From contig NZ_JAPKNH010000006.1 in NCBI RefSeq assembly GCF_026344005.1, positions 124,001 through 188,000 of the forward strand: a stretch of 64,000 bases of DNA. The letters are read 5' to 3'. Both the position numbers and the translations under genes were made by a program. The first letter of the stretch is position 1; every line of letters starts with the position of its first letter. The notes beneath the pieces were generated by a model. It worked only from the letters and a program-made list of their open reading frames with translations. It did not search any database and was not told the DNA's origin. Origin of the DNA: Kaistia terrae. GTDB taxonomy: Bacteria > Pseudomonadota > Alphaproteobacteria > Rhizobiales > Kaistiaceae. Shown here piece after piece: positions 63,208 through 64,000 of the stretch.

Positions 63208-63930
63208 TCAGCCTTCGTCTTCGTCCTCGTCGACGGGGCCCTTGAGCGACTTGAGCTTGGCAAACACCGCGTCGGCGTCCAACTCTTCGTCCTTGGGCTC
63301 TTCATGGCGATACGAGCGCATCGCGGCCGAAGCGAGGGCATCGGCGGCCGTCGTCTCTTCCGTCGGCAGCAGAACCTCGCCCTCGGCGCCGATTTCACGC
63401 GGCGGCGCGTTCTTGGCGGCCTTCTCGACTTCGAAATCGAGATCGATCTGCGAGCACAGGCCGAGCATGACCGGGTCGGACGGCGTCAGGTTGGTGGAAT
63501 TCCAGTGGCTGCGGCCACGGATCGAATCGATCGTCGGCTTGGTCGTGCCGACCAGGCGCATGATCGCCGCATCCTTGAGCTCGGGATGATTGCGCAGCAG
63601 CCAGAGAATGGCGTTGGGGCGATCCTGACGACGCGAGACCGGCGTGTAGCGCGGGCCCTTGCGCTTCTGGACGGGAACGCGGACCCGCGTCTCGGCCATC
63701 TTCAGGCGATACTTCGAATCCTTCTGCGCGCGCTCGATTTCCTCGCGCGTCAGCTGGCCGGTCGTCACAGGATCGAGGCCCTTGATCGTCTGGGCGGCCT
63801 CTCCGTCGGCGATTGCCTTCACCTCAAGCGGGTGGAGCTTGCAGAAATCGGCGATCTGATCGAAGCCGAGAGAGGTATTCTCGACGAGCCATACGGCGGT
63901 TGCCTTTGGCATCAGCGGGATAGTCGACAT
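63208..63930 (-). CDS. trcR: Cell-cycle transcriptional regulator TrcR (DUF1013)
   Basis: 240-residue alphaproteobacterial protein, conserved and thought to associate with RNA polymerase in cell-cycle control. The DUF1013 core is visible: 'MPKATAVWLVENTSLGFDQI' near residue 7, 'QRK'-rich stretch 'VPVQKRKGPRYTPVSRRQDR' near 86, and 'LWLLRNHPELKDAAIMRLVG' near 109. The acidic C-terminus ('PKDEELDADAVFAKLKSLKG', then Asp/Glu-rich) is typical. ATG 63930 follows a strong 'aggagag'. With gapR it supports the alphaproteobacterial origin. Confidence 0.92.
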   Translation of the reverse strand: MSTIPLMPKATAVWLVENTSLGFDQIADFCKLHPLEVKAIADGEAAQTIKGLDPVTTGQLTREEIERAQKDSKYRLKMAETRVRVPVQKRKGPRYTPVSRRQDRPNAILWLLRNHPELKDAAIMRLVGTTKPTIDSIRGRSHWNSTNLTPSDPVMLGLCSQIDLDFEVEKAAKNAPPREIGAEGEVLLPTEETTAADALASAAMRSYRHEEPKDEELDADAVFAKLKSLKGPVDEDEDEG

Positions 63931-64000
63931 AATTCTCTCCTGGTCGCTCTCCCGGTGGTCGGCCGGAGGAGCAAAGCAATCGTCTGAATGACGGGAATGG

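Overview
High-GC DNA of an alphaproteobacterium, most likely of the Hyphomicrobiales (Rhizobiales). The support comes from markers rather than database hits: GapR (DUF2312), TrcR (DUF1013), DUF1244, a DUF1036-pyruvate kinase pair, a 41-residue aa3 oxidase subunit IV next to a three-gene pntAA-pntAB-pntB transhydrogenase, and a DUF882 peptidase / L,D-transpeptidase / response regulator group. The genus cannot be read from the sequence. No tRNA, rRNA, CRISPR array or intact mobile element was seen.

The first ~38 kb is accessory in character: transport and regulation cassettes, most with their own regulator. (1) 0-3.6 kb: end of a ribose-type ABC importer, an amidohydrolase and a SorC-type regulator, then a broken tyrosine recombinase. 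(2) 3.9-8.9 kb: LysR and AraC regulators with an NTF2-like protein, a saccharopine-dehydrogenase-like reductase, an SDR and a VOC protein. (3) 9.2-15.8 kb: a six-gene operon (binding protein, two permeases, ATPase, PHP-domain hydrolase, hexapeptide acyltransferase) divergent from a GntR/UTRA regulator. Its composition suggests import and processing of phosphonates or organophosphate esters, without C-P lyase in view. (4) 15.9-23.0 kb: an exported redox cluster with a Tat-signal flavodoxin, tandem aldo/keto reductases (one with a Tat signal), LysR, a DUF4405 membrane cytochrome, cytochrome P460, a cupin, a carboxymuconolactone-decarboxylase-like protein and a Tat-signal alpha/beta hydrolase. 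(5) 23.8-26.6 kb: a YCII protein, a guanidine exporter gene behind a guanidine-II riboswitch, and galE plus an exopolysaccharide sugar transferase. (6) 27.1-34.9 kb: sugar epimerase, LacI and IclR regulators and a complete sugar ABC importer. (7) 35.2-38.6 kb: dadA-alr with a divergent Lrp/AsnC regulator for D-/L-alanine catabolism.

From about 38.7 kb the window looks like conserved chromosome: a KGG stress protein, rpmJ, pyk, DMT transporter, N-formylglutamate amidohydrolase, DUF1244, gapR, two exported cell-wall enzymes, a sigma-54-type regulator lacking the GAFTGA loop, oligoendopeptidase F, an ABC exporter, an AbrB-Doc toxin-antitoxin pair, an AarF/UbiB kinase, pntAA-pntAB-pntB, rpsU and trcR.

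The most notable signals beyond the genes are exact inverted repeats in front of many regulator-controlled units (GntR, LysR, LacI, IclR, Lrp/AsnC, AbrB), a pair of related TGTCCGA/TCGGACA repeats bracketing the sugar ABC operon, the guanidine-II riboswitch, a start codon buried in a 12-bp hairpin, and a C7 homopolymer that puts the ABC exporter N-terminus out of frame.
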